Assembly: GCF_003641185.1 (NCBI RefSeq)
Contig: NZ_CP032757.1
Span: 2,418,001-2,482,000 of the forward strand
Direction: 5' to 3'
Length of the DNA: 64,000 nt
Source: Lactiplantibacillus pentosus
GTDB taxonomy: Bacteria; Bacillota; Bacilli; Lactobacillales; Lactobacillaceae
The notes under the pieces are model-generated. The model was not told the origin of the DNA and made no database searches. It saw only the letters and a list, made by a program, of their open reading frames with translations. Shown one piece after another: positions 25,701-33,964 of this stretch (within the stretch, counting starts at the first letter, position 1; each line of letters starts with the position of its first letter). The position numbers were made by a program, and so were the translations under genes.

Positions 25701-28444
25701 AAGCTTTCACGACCATTGTTGTTATACGCATCGCCGGCCGCTTTTTCAGTTTTGATGTATTCCAGTGAGGCCTGAGTTTGTTGCTTGTTACGCTTAGCGT
25801 CTAGCATGGCAAGTGCTTGGTCGTATTGGTCCTTGCTAATTTGGTCATTTTTTCTTAGTGATTTCAGCTCAGACAGACTCTTCTTATAACTATCACTTGC
25901 CTTGCCATAAGTCTTGGAATATGCCGAATCTGCTGACTTGACGTCCGCCTTATACATGCCATCCGTGATAGTGCCATGTTGTTGAACGTAGGCTTTATAT
26001 AATGCTTGCTGGTCCTTATAAGCCATACCAAACGCGGAGACTTGCGAGTCAATGTAAGCTTCAGCCTCATTTAGCTTGGCCTTCTGAGTAGCAGACAACT
26101 TAGAGAAGTCACCGTCAACTGACTTTAAAATGCTCTCCATCGTTTTTTTAGCTTTTTCAAGCTTACTAGTTTGCCCATCAGCCCGCTTATCAACGCCCTT
26201 TTCAACTTGCGTTACCCAGCTATTGCCAGCACTTCCAAAGCTTCCGGATAAGTCGGATAGTGCATCCATCCCGGCCTTTTTAGTCTTGGAAAACTGTTGT
26301 TCAACCAAATCAGCCATCTTACTGTATTTAGTAACCACATCGCTAGATAATTGTTTGGACTGCTTACCTACCGCGGTGTCCAATAGTGCCATATCATTCT
26401 TGGCTTTTTGATGTAGTTCGTTGAATGAGCCAATTGCTTTTTGCGAGTTTTGGCTGATATTGGCACCATACTCGTCCATCGAAGCACGTTGACGCTTCAA
26501 CTGGTCACTATGCTCCTTGCCAGCTTTAATCGCAAAGTAAGTCGCTGTCCCCACAGCTGCTACACCAAGAACTACTGGAGCGGCCGCCGCAGCCAACGCG
26601 CCTAATCCTGAAACTGTACCTAATGCTGACCCGCCTAAACCTAACAAGGATGCTGAACCTGCTTCTGCACCACCACTAATGCCAGCAATGACAGTACTGG
26701 CCGCACCGCCATCTTTAACTAAAGTTCCAAATAACGGTGATAGCTTGGCAGCACCAACCAATAATTTCATAGATCCACTAGTTAGTAGCCCTACACCAGA
26801 GGTCAATTTTCCAAACATACTAATCAATGGACCACCAGCCGCAACAGCTAAGCCTGTATTAAGAATTAGCTTCTGCGTTGCCGGATCTAAGTCGCTAAAA
26901 CGGTCTAGCATATTCTTTAACTCACGAATAATGGGCGTGAGGGTTGGTAGGAATTTCTGCCCAAATTCAATCTCTAAAGCGTTTAAACTAGATTTAAATT
27001 GGGCCATGGTGAACTGACTCGTGTTACGCATGGTTTTGTTGTATTTATCAACGGTTCCATTGCTGTGTTCGATCTCATTAGATAACGATTTGTACCGATC
27101 AAGATTAGCGTCCATCAAGGTCATACCGACCTTCATGTTTTCCTGACCAACAACGTTGTACATAAATGACTGGCGCTGCTTATCATTCATTTTCTGGTAA
27201 GCACCCTGCATTTGTCCAAGAATATCAAAGACGTCTTTCATTTTGCCTTTGCTATCGAATACTTGAATATTGTATTTCTTTAAATCCTTAGCTGCTTGAC
27301 CTGTCCCTGTTCCAACTCGTGTCATCAATGATGACAGCCCCGTACCAACAGAGCTAGCGTCAATACCAGCAGACTTTAAGCGCCCTGCAATCGCCATAAA
27401 TTCATATGTTTTAACGCCCATGGCGTGCATTGCAGCACCAGCATTACCACTAATTTCTTTCAAATCGTCTAATGACATGGCTGACTTATGGGTGGCTTCA
27501 GTCATCTGATTCATCAAGCTATTACCATTCTTGATTACAGTACTGTTTGAACCCAAGTTCTGACCAAATTGTTCAAGCATAGAAGCGGTCAGTTTAATAG
27601 ACTCCCCAGACTGATCGGAATTAGCGGTCATAGTCTTTAACAACTCTGGCATCATTCCCATGGCTTGTTTGACATTGTAACCATTAGAAACCAATTCAAA
27701 CATACCATCATTGATTTCTTTGGTACCAACACCAAACTCTTTGGACCATTTTAATGTGTCTGAAGATAGATTCTTCATAATTGAGCTTGTTTGGCTAGCA
27801 GAGTATCCTTGTGCAACAACTTCCTTACGGATATCAGCTAATTGATATTGATAATCGGAAGCGGCTTTAGTTGCTACACCCAGTGCTGTGACAATAGGTA
27901 CCGTAAAACCAATAGTGGCCTTACTTCCAAGAGAGCTAATCTTTTCACCAGCATTTTGTATCTTAGTACCCATTATCATGGCTTTGTCGGCTGCAGCAGC
28001 CATTTCAGGTGTTAATGCACCAACACCCTTTTGCAACTTGCTTGCTGACAGAACCAGAGCTCGCTGTTCACGTTCAAGGGCAGCATATTTACTTTTAGCT
28101 GCTACTACTTGAGCAGAATTATCACCTTCTGCTCGTGACAGACGACCAATTTCACCAGCTGTTGCTGTCATCTCTTGTCGGTTAGCTTGCAACTGCGCTT
28201 TATAAGAGTTCAACTTAGAAACTTGAGAAGACATGTGCAGCCCTGCTTGTTCTTGAGCGGCTGATAGCTTACTATAACTGGCTGCAGTTGTCTCTAACCC
28301 TTGATTCAACACTTTTAAGTTGGCGGCTGCTTTCGGGCTAACATCCACGTCTTTAAATGTTCGCTTAAGAACTTCGGCTTGTGCAAGCGCCTCTTTAGCG
28401 ATTAAGTCCACGTTAATCTTGACACTACCAGCAATATCAGCCAT
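22796..28444 (-). CDS. Tape measure protein with lytic transglycosylase domain, 1,882 residues
   Basis: Sets tail length and is ejected with the DNA. N-terminal coiled coil (1-180) is followed by the TP901-type tape-measure core (about 190-520) and Ala/Gly-rich hydrophobic helices (about 540-640). A long helical region follows, with four 41-residue repeats (about 1110-1270; KDLSKLGKxDI..LKxGL). An SLT-type domain (about 1615-1745) carries catalytic Glu in NHESGGN and should locally cut peptidoglycan at infection. Length predicts a tail near 280 nm at 0.15 nm per residue (inference). Confidence 0.92.
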   Translation of the reverse strand: MADIAGSVKINVDLIAKEALAQAEVLKRTFKDVDVSPKAAANLKVLNQGLETTAASYSKLSAAQEQAGLHMSSQVSKLNSYKAQLQANRQEMTATAGEIGRLSRAEGDNSAQVVAAKSKYAALEREQRALVLSASKLQKGVGALTPEMAAAADKAMIMGTKIQNAGEKISSLGSKATIGFTVPIVTALGVATKAASDYQYQLADIRKEVVAQGYSASQTSSIMKNLSSDTLKWSKEFGVGTKEINDGMFELVSNGYNVKQAMGMMPELLKTMTANSDQSGESIKLTASMLEQFGQNLGSNSTVIKNGNSLMNQMTEATHKSAMSLDDLKEISGNAGAAMHAMGVKTYEFMAIAGRLKSAGIDASSVGTGLSSLMTRVGTGTGQAAKDLKKYNIQVFDSKGKMKDVFDILGQMQGAYQKMNDKQRQSFMYNVVGQENMKVGMTLMDANLDRYKSLSNEIEHSNGTVDKYNKTMRNTSQFTMAQFKSSLNALEIEFGQKFLPTLTPIIRELKNMLDRFSDLDPATQKLILNTGLAVAAGGPLISMFGKLTSGVGLLTSGSMKLLVGAAKLSPLFGTLVKDGGAASTVIAGISGGAEAGSASLLGLGGSALGTVSGLGALAAAAAPVVLGVAAVGTATYFAIKAGKEHSDQLKRQRASMDEYGANISQNSQKAIGSFNELHQKAKNDMALLDTAVGKQSKQLSSDVVTKYSKMADLVEQQFSKTKKAGMDALSDLSGSFGSAGNSWVTQVEKGVDKRADGQTSKLEKAKKTMESILKSVDGDFSKLSATQKAKLNEAEAYIDSQVSAFGMAYKDQQALYKAYVQQHGTITDGMYKADVKSADSAYSKTYGKASDSYKKSLSELKSLRKNDQISKDQYDQALAMLDAKRNKQQTQASLEYIKTEKAAGDAYNNNGRESLRTKQTLDDEYTKTITDENGKKEKLYWDDVSNSEESAAKWIADHKKDNQKYIDDQVNAHGTIEKNIAKFQKSQEKAYEAMGMSDSTAAAQAKVDADNMLAETTKAGAKLAASAEKTHDNYVKSLNKGTLGSPANVAKQWGLDLSDSAANISLGKYGYKTAQQFWTDVKSGSKQGYEEAQVYFNSILTGFKDDGKKNISDLTDSEQEELRSGLSTGILSLKDLAPVFGNTITGLFPKDLSKLSGKEIGTLKQGLADGVVTISDLKQQFGDNITGLFPKDLSKLGKTDIATLKEGLKSGDITDSQLKSRYGKQYAAIFKQDLSKLGKSDIQSLKLGLDLGIITKSDLKTRYGKALNKMFSSKKSLHDIGKENMSALANGLDAGIPEADSVLKKLQGQVHKGATIKLNGEGHYTMDSLNRGYKDKKLSTHDYLKALAAMIAGDTNVDISKSGRDTMDNYNDGLDANKKNAIQTATGTADSIQGELTLGRKATGAGKSSMKSFNDALVQYSADPLTAAGGIGEAVAKNIDIGGNSANDLSKAVGGKQSYKKTHSRQPVTGIANPWVRHKTGTNGKLSSAETAVVGDGYKHELIDYGNGSLGLSPAVPTVTHLPVGAQVFSGEDTEKAAPFLKMMGLPMFATGSGGNIVDWIKNLFGDAMKFMEHPIKNWEKLIDSSFDMNLFPGGSQNHFGPDTKSWEKKQTNWLKKLAIEGAGNPGGAGVTRWIPYIKRAAAAMHVSMPEDGVKKILNTINHESGGNPTVFQHGYVDVNTGVDPAQGLLQFIGQTFRYYAVKGHGNRANGYDQLLALFNDSNWYNDLMWNRGWAPSGHRRFDKGGESYEKQLAWVSEHNQREIHIPDDQSNYSKYLTDQAVKMSFGQQAFVATSAEQAAGLKSTIPVDVPKNGGPIAVSGATANGTGEVLGMVKSLVDAITSKTVNITAKLDNGVLFNAQYPLIKLALGQDVVIDRVRGGK

Positions 28445-28459
28445 CTACACACATCCTTT

Positions 28460-29101
28460 CTATATTTTTCCTCGCTCCCGTAACTCTTTCATCCGTAACG
28501 CCTTGTGTGGCATGTCTAAATTAGCTAGCTCGATAGATAGTTCATCTGGCGTCAGCTTGCCGTCGCCATCGGTGTGAGCTTGCTTTAAACCATAAATTAG
28601 CTTCATTTGTTTCAAATAAGTTTGCGTATCAGCATCCATATCATCGCTAACCTTGGTCAGTCGAAACCTGATAACTTTTTTAAATTGCGTATCTTCATTA
28701 AGACCATCCAACATAGTGGTAAACCGTTCCCAACTGAGGCTATCTCGGTCTAAATCGATACCGTATTGTTGTTGGAACCCGGCTTTGATTAACGATTCGT
28801 CTTCATCAAAATCAAAAGACCGCTTACCAGACTTGAGCACCTTAGCTCGAACCCGATCGCGGTCATTATTGATTTTTGTATTAAATATTTCAGATAGTAA
28901 CTGGCCCTTATCCTCAAAACGTAGCTTGCTCGTATCGTCCAATACCAGCGCTTTTAAGCTGACTTCTACACGCTCTGGTATAGTGAGGCCTTCATCCCGA
29001 ATCGCTTTAAAATAGAGCAACACCATGCGAAATGAAAGGTCTAAACGATACTGATGTTTCTGAAATACGATGCTGTTAGTGTTTATCTCGGTAAAACTCA
29101 T
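28460..29101 (-). CDS. Bacteriophage Gp15-family tail protein
   Basis: A 213-residue, helical, charged protein in the place of the second tail-assembly chaperone. The sequence (FRMVLLYFKAIRDEGLTIPERVEVSLKAL in part) fits the Gp15 family found upstream of tape measure genes. It overlaps the preceding gene by four bases (ATGA). Confidence 0.78.
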   Translation of the reverse strand: MSFTEINTNSIVFQKHQYRLDLSFRMVLLYFKAIRDEGLTIPERVEVSLKALVLDDTSKLRFEDKGQLLSEIFNTKINNDRDRVRAKVLKSGKRSFDFDEDESLIKAGFQQQYGIDLDRDSLSWERFTTMLDGLNEDTQFKKVIRFRLTKVSDDMDADTQTYLKQMKLIYGLKQAHTDGDGKLTPDELSIELANLDMPHKALRMKELRERGKI

Positions 29102-29616
29102 TGTTCATTCTTCCGCAATTCTGTAATGGACTGTAAGTACTTGTCGCGATAATCAGAAATATCCGTATGTTGTTCTACGTTAATCATGATTTGAGCGACA
29201 ACCTTAGCAAACACCACCATGGAATCATTGCAAGTATGGTATAGTTCTTTGCCAGCATCCTTACCAAACATGCCATCAAGTAATTGATAAAAGCGTTCCT
29301 TAGCTTCAATCTTATATTTGTTCTGAATATCATCATACATTCGTAAATAGCGTCGTTGTAGGACTTGTTTCTTATGATCTAACGCCGTCATTGGTTCATT
29401 AATCATATCTTTTTCCAATTGAGCTTCTTTATCAGTTAACTCAACTGATCGATGATGCAGCTCCTGCTGTAATTTCACCTCAGCCATTTTAATGTCATTA
29501 TATTGATCTGTAAAAACAGCAAATGATTTATCAGCAAAACTTGCCGTGTAATTCTTATCACCAATTTCAAACGTCATGCTGTCACTAGGAACCTCTAATT
29601 TAATTACATCACTCAT
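29098..29616 (-). CDS. Tail assembly chaperone-like protein
   Basis: A 172-residue, mainly helical, acidic protein between the major tail protein and the Gp15-like gene, the position of gpG-type chaperones. There is no obvious slippery heptamer at its end; the next gene starts by ATGA overlap instead. Confidence 0.72.
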   Translation of the reverse strand: MSDVIKLEVPSDSMTFEIGDKNYTASFADKSFAVFTDQYNDIKMAEVKLQQELHHRSVELTDKEAQLEKDMINEPMTALDHKKQVLQRRYLRMYDDIQNKYKIEAKERFYQLLDGMFGKDAGKELYHTCNDSMVVFAKVVAQIMINVEQHTDISDYRDKYLQSITELRKNEQ

Positions 29617-29672
29617 GCTAGTACCTCCTAATATTTTTAGTGCTATGTATGGCGGATTACTCCGCCACTTGC

Positions 29673-29745
29673 CTACATACTTGTTACCACTGCACCATCA
29701 GTTGTAGGCATTGCATTGATACTTGATGGTGCTACTATTTTGACG
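29673..29745 (-). promoter_or_regulatory. Candidate -1 frameshift site and extension of the major tail gene
   Basis: The tail gene ends ACG-TCA-AAA-TAG. Slipping back one base on AAA reads ATA GTA GCA and runs 21 codons to TAG at 29673-29675, adding a tail containing PSSINAMPTTDGAVVT. The site context CGTCAAAATA is identical to that at the end of the capsid gene. Confidence 0.55.
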
Positions 29746-30343
29746 TGCCATCTGGTAAATTAGCTTTGACATGCAAGATAAGCGCATTTTGACATGGTGT
29801 ATCTGCTAAAGCAGCTTCCATATCAGCAGCTTGTGTTTTTGCAATTAAACCTGGAGCAGCGTTATACGTCATAGTAGTTTTGAAACTACCATTATCATCA
29901 GCGGCACCACCACCATCATCAATATCGGTAAAGGTTCCCATCCCTGTTTCAATCATGTTAGGGGTAAGTGATCCATCATCTTCCTGCAACCATTGTACTT
30001 TCCGGAACATTCGTTCACGTTGTGACCCAGTTTTTTGCTTCATGCCAGCAATGTCATCTTGCGCCGGGTTACCAATAGAACGATCACCAGAAATATCATA
30101 CGATGACGTTACACCAGTAACTGTCTGTCGTTCTTGGCCACCACCATTGTAGTAGGCAGCAGACTTCTTCTTATCAGTATATTTAGGCGTTACAGTCGTA
30201 ATCCCATCACCTAAATATAACCAGTTGATCGTCTTATCTGCCGCAGTTTTTCCTACCCAATATTCATCTAAATAGTTTTCTTGAATTGACCCCTGGACGT
30301 TTCTGTCGTTCGGGTCAGCTGTTGGTGTTGTAGTATCAGCCAT
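29735..30343 (-). CDS. Major tail protein (tail tube)
   Basis: A 202-residue protein with MADTTTPTADPNDRNVQG at its start, the profile of siphovirus tail-tube proteins in lactobacilli. It lies between connector genes and the chaperone-like gene. Zero-frame stop TAG at 29735-29737; a -1 extension may add 21 residues. Confidence 0.83.
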   Translation of the reverse strand: MADTTTPTADPNDRNVQGSIQENYLDEYWVGKTAADKTINWLYLGDGITTVTPKYTDKKKSAAYYNGGGQERQTVTGVTSSYDISGDRSIGNPAQDDIAGMKQKTGSQRERMFRKVQWLQEDDGSLTPNMIETGMGTFTDIDDGGGAADDNGSFKTTMTYNAAPGLIAKTQAADMEAALADTPCQNALILHVKANLPDGTSK

Positions 30344-30360
30344 TTTGCATTCCTCCTAAA

Positions 30361-30786
30361 TTAAATAATTACTTGTACACTAAAAGCGCCTTGATAGACA
30401 CCATACTTTTGAGCATCTTGACCATCGTCATCCTGAACAGTGGCTAGAAACTCCGGTGAGGTTGTCATCTTAGCGCTTATGAATTTGAAACTTCCATTCT
30501 CACTTTTGATTGATATCGGCGTTGCATTCTCCATGATGTCCATAATGGCACTGAGAGTGTTAATACAAACAATTCCGTGTGGATGTTTAGCAGTGATTGC
30601 AAATGCAAAACTACGGCGGCGGCGACCGTCATAATATCGCGTTGCCGGTCCAGCGGGTTGCAATGTATAACTCAGTGACATTCCAGGAGCATAGTCATTG
30701 CCAAGTGTTAACGTATCAAATAGCTTAACGTTAGCACTAATATAATTAGCAACCCGAACATCCAGATCAAGGTCAACTTGACTCAC
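30361..30786 (-). CDS. Head-tail joining / minor capsid protein (Minor_capsid_3-like)
   Basis: GTG start at 30786 overlaps the stop of the preceding gene (TAGTG). About 141 residues, beginning VSQVDLDLDVRVANYI. It fits the tail-terminator-like minor capsid protein that closes this gene block in A118-like siphoviruses. Confidence 0.7.
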   Translation of the reverse strand: MSQVDLDLDVRVANYISANVKLFDTLTLGNDYAPGMSLSYTLQPAGPATRYYDGRRRRSFAFAITAKHPHGIVCINTLSAIMDIMENATPISIKSENGSFKFISAKMTTSPEFLATVQDDDGQDAQKYGVYQGAFSVQVII

Positions 30787-31187
30787 TACGTCGCCCCCAA
30801 TCCGTGTGCCACGAGCGCTGCCCAATTGTGACCATTAACCAAATAGGCTTTATCAACCCAACCCTTTTGCGCTAACGCATGCTTAGTGTGGTTATAATTC
30901 AAAGGCCGATCCGTCACTACTTTGTGATAACCTCTCCGTTGGCCTATTGTATCTGGTGCTTTCACCATTACTTTACCACCGTACATATAGGCCGCATACG
31001 GCTCTGTCCAAACAATAGTAACGCCAGTACCGGTTTGAATCCTCGATACATGTTTGGCTAAATGACTACTTAAGAATGGTACATACTGATCAGAATCACG
31101 CACAATCACATCTGCTAGTCGGTTTGTCAGCACATTAAGATTATTCAAACGTGTAACCAATGGTGACAAGTCTACTTTGTTAGTCAT
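30786..31187 (-). CDS. Minor capsid protein (HK97 gp10-like / Minor_capsid_2-like)
   Basis: Start ATG at 31187, behind AGGGGTG and overlapping the previous stop by four bases. 133 residues with VIVRDSDQYVPFLSSHL and TIVWTEPYAAYMYGG, motifs typical of gp10-type tail-completion proteins. Confidence 0.75.
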   Translation of the reverse strand: MTNKVDLSPLVTRLNNLNVLTNRLADVIVRDSDQYVPFLSSHLAKHVSRIQTGTGVTIVWTEPYAAYMYGGKVMVKAPDTIGQRRGYHKVVTDRPLNYNHTKHALAQKGWVDKAYLVNGHNWAALVAHGLGAT

Positions 31188-31573
31188 TGCAGCACCCCTT
31201 CCCAATGATGAACATGCGTGCCAAAATCATAAATGGGATCAAGACTCTTCACAACTAATGATTGTTGGGTACTCTGTACCTGAATCTTGTCATTCAGTCT
31301 AGGTAACTTGTTTAGTGGCGCCGAGTTAGCCGAATCAATAATTAATGTATAAGCGCCAGTAACGACCTGTGTACTAGTATTATTACCAACAGATTGAACT
31401 GACACTGAAGTTGTGGGTTCAACTCGTACATGCCTAATCATATAGTCATCAGATCCATTGCTATCTGAGCTGGTAGTCCATGAATCCTGTTTGGCTTTAT
31501 TAGCGTCGTAGGGCGTCACTTTGACGGCATTATCTAACAACTCGATGGGAATTGGATCAATAATATCATCCAT
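31184..31573 (-). CDS. Head-closure / minor capsid protein (Minor_capsid_1-like)
   Basis: 129 residues, beta-rich, ending TKSLDPIYDFG-like and HHWEGVLQ. It occupies the head-closure (stopper) slot between the connector and gp10-like genes and abuts the connector gene. Confidence 0.72.
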   Translation of the reverse strand: MDDIIDPIPIELLDNAVKVTPYDANKAKQDSWTTSSDSNGSDDYMIRHVRVEPTTSVSVQSVGNNTSTQVVTGAYTLIIDSANSAPLNKLPRLNDKIQVQSTQQSLVVKSLDPIYDFGTHVHHWEGVLQ

Positions 31574-31978
31574 TTAATGCACCCCACGATACAATAGGCC
31601 AGTTGGTCGTAAGTAGTTGATTGCCGCATTTGAGCGCTGTGCCGTACCACGTGGCAGCGTTGCTGGCGCTGACTTCTCATAACTAAATTTGCCTATCGTT
31701 ACATGACTAATCCCTTTAGCCGATTGTTTAGCGTTAGCTAGCTCTTCAACCCCACCAGAATCAATAAACCATTCAATCTGAGCGCAGACAGCCTTCTTCA
31801 CGTTAATTCGGTCAGCATCAAGTGGCAAATCATCAAGATTATGCGAATCGAAATAATAATTTGCGTATTGATTGACCATCTCTTCGGCTCGCATTTCCAA
31901 ACGTTCAAAATTAATATTTACTGGTACTTGCTCGCCAAAATAAGTGTAAGCGTAAAAATCTTGATCTACTATCGGCAT
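31574..31978 (-). CDS. Head-tail connector (adaptor) protein
   Basis: 134 residues. Helical segments (FERLEMRAEEMVNQYANYYF, VKKAVCAQIEWFIDSGGVEE) match gp6-type adaptors that dock below the portal. First of the connector block. Confidence 0.75.
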   Translation of the reverse strand: MPIVDQDFYAYTYFGEQVPVNINFERLEMRAEEMVNQYANYYFDSHNLDDLPLDADRINVKKAVCAQIEWFIDSGGVEELANAKQSAKGISHVTIGKFSYEKSAPATLPRGTAQRSNAAINYLRPTGLLYRGVH

Positions 31979-31988
31979 CTAATCACCT

Positions 31989-32249
31989 CTAACCAGCAGT
32001 TACATTGGCACCATCAGTGGTTGCTGCAGCTTTAACATTTTGTGGATCAGCGGGCTTGGCAGCAAGAACCGTAAATCCCGGAACATCTAACTTGTCACTC
32101 GTTTGACTACCGTCCACATAGGCAACCTGATAGTCACCAGTAGCGACAACTGTGCCAGCTGCTAAGCCAGTAATTGCCACACTGGTTGCATCACCAGTCG
32201 CAATTGCCGTTTCATTGCCCTTTTGATAAGCCTTCAACACTTTAGCCAT
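31989..32249 (-). CDS. Small Ig/Fn3-like head-region protein, 86 residues
   Basis: Beta-rich protein with AITGLAAGTVVATGDYQVAY and FTVLAAKPADPQNVKA; probably one small Ig/Fn3-like domain decorating the capsid. It ends with PQNVKAAATTDGANVT, which closely matches the -1 frame extensions of the major capsid and major tail genes. Strong AGGAGG site. Decoration role is inferred from fold and position. Confidence 0.65.
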   Translation of the reverse strand: MAKVLKAYQKGNETAIATGDATSVAITGLAAGTVVATGDYQVAYVDGSQTSDKLDVPGFTVLAAKPADPQNVKAAATTDGANVTAG

Positions 32250-32275
32250 TCTACATTCCTCCTAAATTTAATTGC

Positions 32276-32348
32276 CTACTTTGCTGTGATCTTCGCACCG
32301 TCATTAGTAGGCATTGCTTTGACATTAGACGGCGACATTATTTTGACG
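32276..32348 (-). promoter_or_regulatory. Candidate -1 frameshift site and extension of the capsid gene
   Basis: The capsid gene ends CCG-TCA-AAA-TAA. A one-base backward slip on AAA gives ATA ATG TCG and runs 21 codons to TAG at 32276-32278, adding a tail with PSNVKAMPTNDGAKIT. Stop codon in the A site and an AAAA tract favour slipping. Confidence 0.55.
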
Positions 32349-33285
32349 GCGTATCAGATGCCACAGCTTTACCCTTATTGGACTTTTTAACCGTAGCATC
32401 CTTAGTACTGGTTACGTTTTGGTTAATAACAGTACCACCTTCGACATCAAATGGATTAATGACTAACAACTTAGTGTCATCATAGATTGCAACACCATAA
32501 TGTTCATCGGCATTAAACTTAGTGATCTTATGATCCATATCGCGACCCTTTTCAGAGAGAACATTTCGCTTCATGTAAGTACGCATTGCACCCGGCTTAA
32601 CTGCCAAGGCGGAGCCTTCTTTGATTTTACGTGACCGCACAATTTGCCATCCAAGTAACTCACCAAATGTGCCATTAATCAAGATGTTGTCACCTAAATC
32701 AGTTGCTCGCGTCCAGTTCTCAGCGGCAGCCTTACGTAGTTTATTGACATCTTTAGGATTCATAAACAATACGCCGGTGGTCGGTGAATCATCTTCTACC
32801 GCGTATTCACTCGTATCATCATTAAATGCAGCTTCAATTGCATCGACCATATCCAAAGACGTAACATCAACGCCAGTACTTAGCGTAAGTCGTGCTTTCA
32901 TTGCAGTAGCCAAGATATCATTGTCAATCTTAGATGCAATTGCCATCGTAATTTGTCGCTGACCTTCGCCTACTGGATCTCCGTATCCGGATAGAGCGGC
33001 TTCGTCAGTAATCTTGACACCTTTACCTGCTTTCTTAATCGTGAACATGTCGGTATCTGTTGAAAGACTGGCATAATCAATAGCGCCACCTTCATCGATA
33101 TCCGTCGCATCTCCGATATACTTGTATCGAGGTACAGTTACATCAGTACCTGGTCGACCTTCAAGTGTGGTGTCAACAGGTGCAATAGCACTAAACCGAA
33201 TTGCCTTAGGTAATTTAGCACTAATCATCGCAGTCATAACTTGTGGATCAATCAGGTTATCTAATACAGTTGTTTCATCTGCCAT
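32338..33285 (-). CDS. Major capsid protein (N4-gp56-like family)
   Basis: A 315-residue HK97-fold-type coat protein. MADETTVLDNLIDPQVMTAM, VTVPRYKYIGDATDI and ALSGYGDP are typical of the N4-gp56-like group in lactic phages. It follows the scaffold gene by 13 nt. The zero-frame product ends ASDTPSK; a longer form is possible by frameshift. Confidence 0.88.
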   Translation of the reverse strand: MADETTVLDNLIDPQVMTAMISAKLPKAIRFSAIAPVDTTLEGRPGTDVTVPRYKYIGDATDIDEGGAIDYASLSTDTDMFTIKKAGKGVKITDEAALSGYGDPVGEGQRQITMAIASKIDNDILATAMKARLTLSTGVDVTSLDMVDAIEAAFNDDTSEYAVEDDSPTTGVLFMNPKDVNKLRKAAAENWTRATDLGDNILINGTFGELLGWQIVRSRKIKEGSALAVKPGAMRTYMKRNVLSEKGRDMDHKITKFNADEHYGVAIYDDTKLLVINPFDVEGGTVINQNVTSTKDATVKKSNKGKAVASDTPSK

Positions 33286-33298
33286 GTGTTATTTCCTC

Positions 33299-33901
33299 CT
33301 AATTATTTGTTAGTTTTTTAACAGCTTGCTTGTAAACATCAGGGTGCTCTAGTTTCAGTTTTGCAGCTTCACCATAGCTAATCTTTGACAAATCAGGTAC
33401 CGCAATAGTACCTTGACCACCGCTAAGATTCTGACCAGCAACGGCTGTTCCTTGTGCGACTTCTGCACCTTTAAACGATGGGTTTCGCGCTAAAACGCCC
33501 GTCAATGCTTCATCAATTGTTTTAACGCCGTTAGCTTTATTCGCCAAATCGGCCTTAGCGAGTGCCAACGCGTCACCTAAATGGTCAGCGTCAACCCCCT
33601 GCTTAAGTGCAGCTACTTGTGCTTCTGCATTTTCAGCACGACTGGTTTCCTTTGCTAATTTACTGGTTGCCTTGTCTAGCTCACCAGATTTCGCTTCTAA
33701 CTCACTCTGATTAGCCGCCACATCCTTATTATGTTGTTCAACAACCCCTTTCAAGTCATCTTCATTATCGAATCCAAGCGATTTCAATAATTCGGTACGT
33801 GCGTCTGCAGCCACCTGCTCTGTATCAATTGGCGTAGGAGTCGGTACTGGATCAGTAGTCGGCACTGGTTCAGGTGTTGGAACTGGATTATCTTCTGCCA
33901 T
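33299..33901 (-). CDS. Capsid scaffolding protein
   Basis: 200 residues with a Pro/Thr-rich N-terminus (PVPTPEPVPTTDPVPTPTP), a central coiled coil (about 60-110) and a helical end. The acidic composition and position directly before the coat gene fit a DUF4355-type scaffold, expelled or cleaved during maturation. Confidence 0.82.
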   Translation of the reverse strand: MAEDNPVPTPEPVPTTDPVPTPTPIDTEQVAADARTELLKSLGFDNEDDLKGVVEQHNKDVAANQSELEAKSGELDKATSKLAKETSRAENAEAQVAALKQGVDADHLGDALALAKADLANKANGVKTIDEALTGVLARNPSFKGAEVAQGTAVAGQNLSGGQGTIAVPDLSKISYGEAAKLKLEHPDVYKQAVKKLTNN

Positions 33902-33964
33902 ATTTATTGCTCCTCTCTAAATTAAGGTATAAAAAATAAGCCTTTTAACGCCATGCTAAGGGCA

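Noticed and set aside
29651..29666. GGCGGA/TCCGCC hairpin after the tail gene as a frameshift stimulator
   Set aside because: It lies about 70 nt from the slip site, after the extension's stop codon, so it is too far to act in the usual way.
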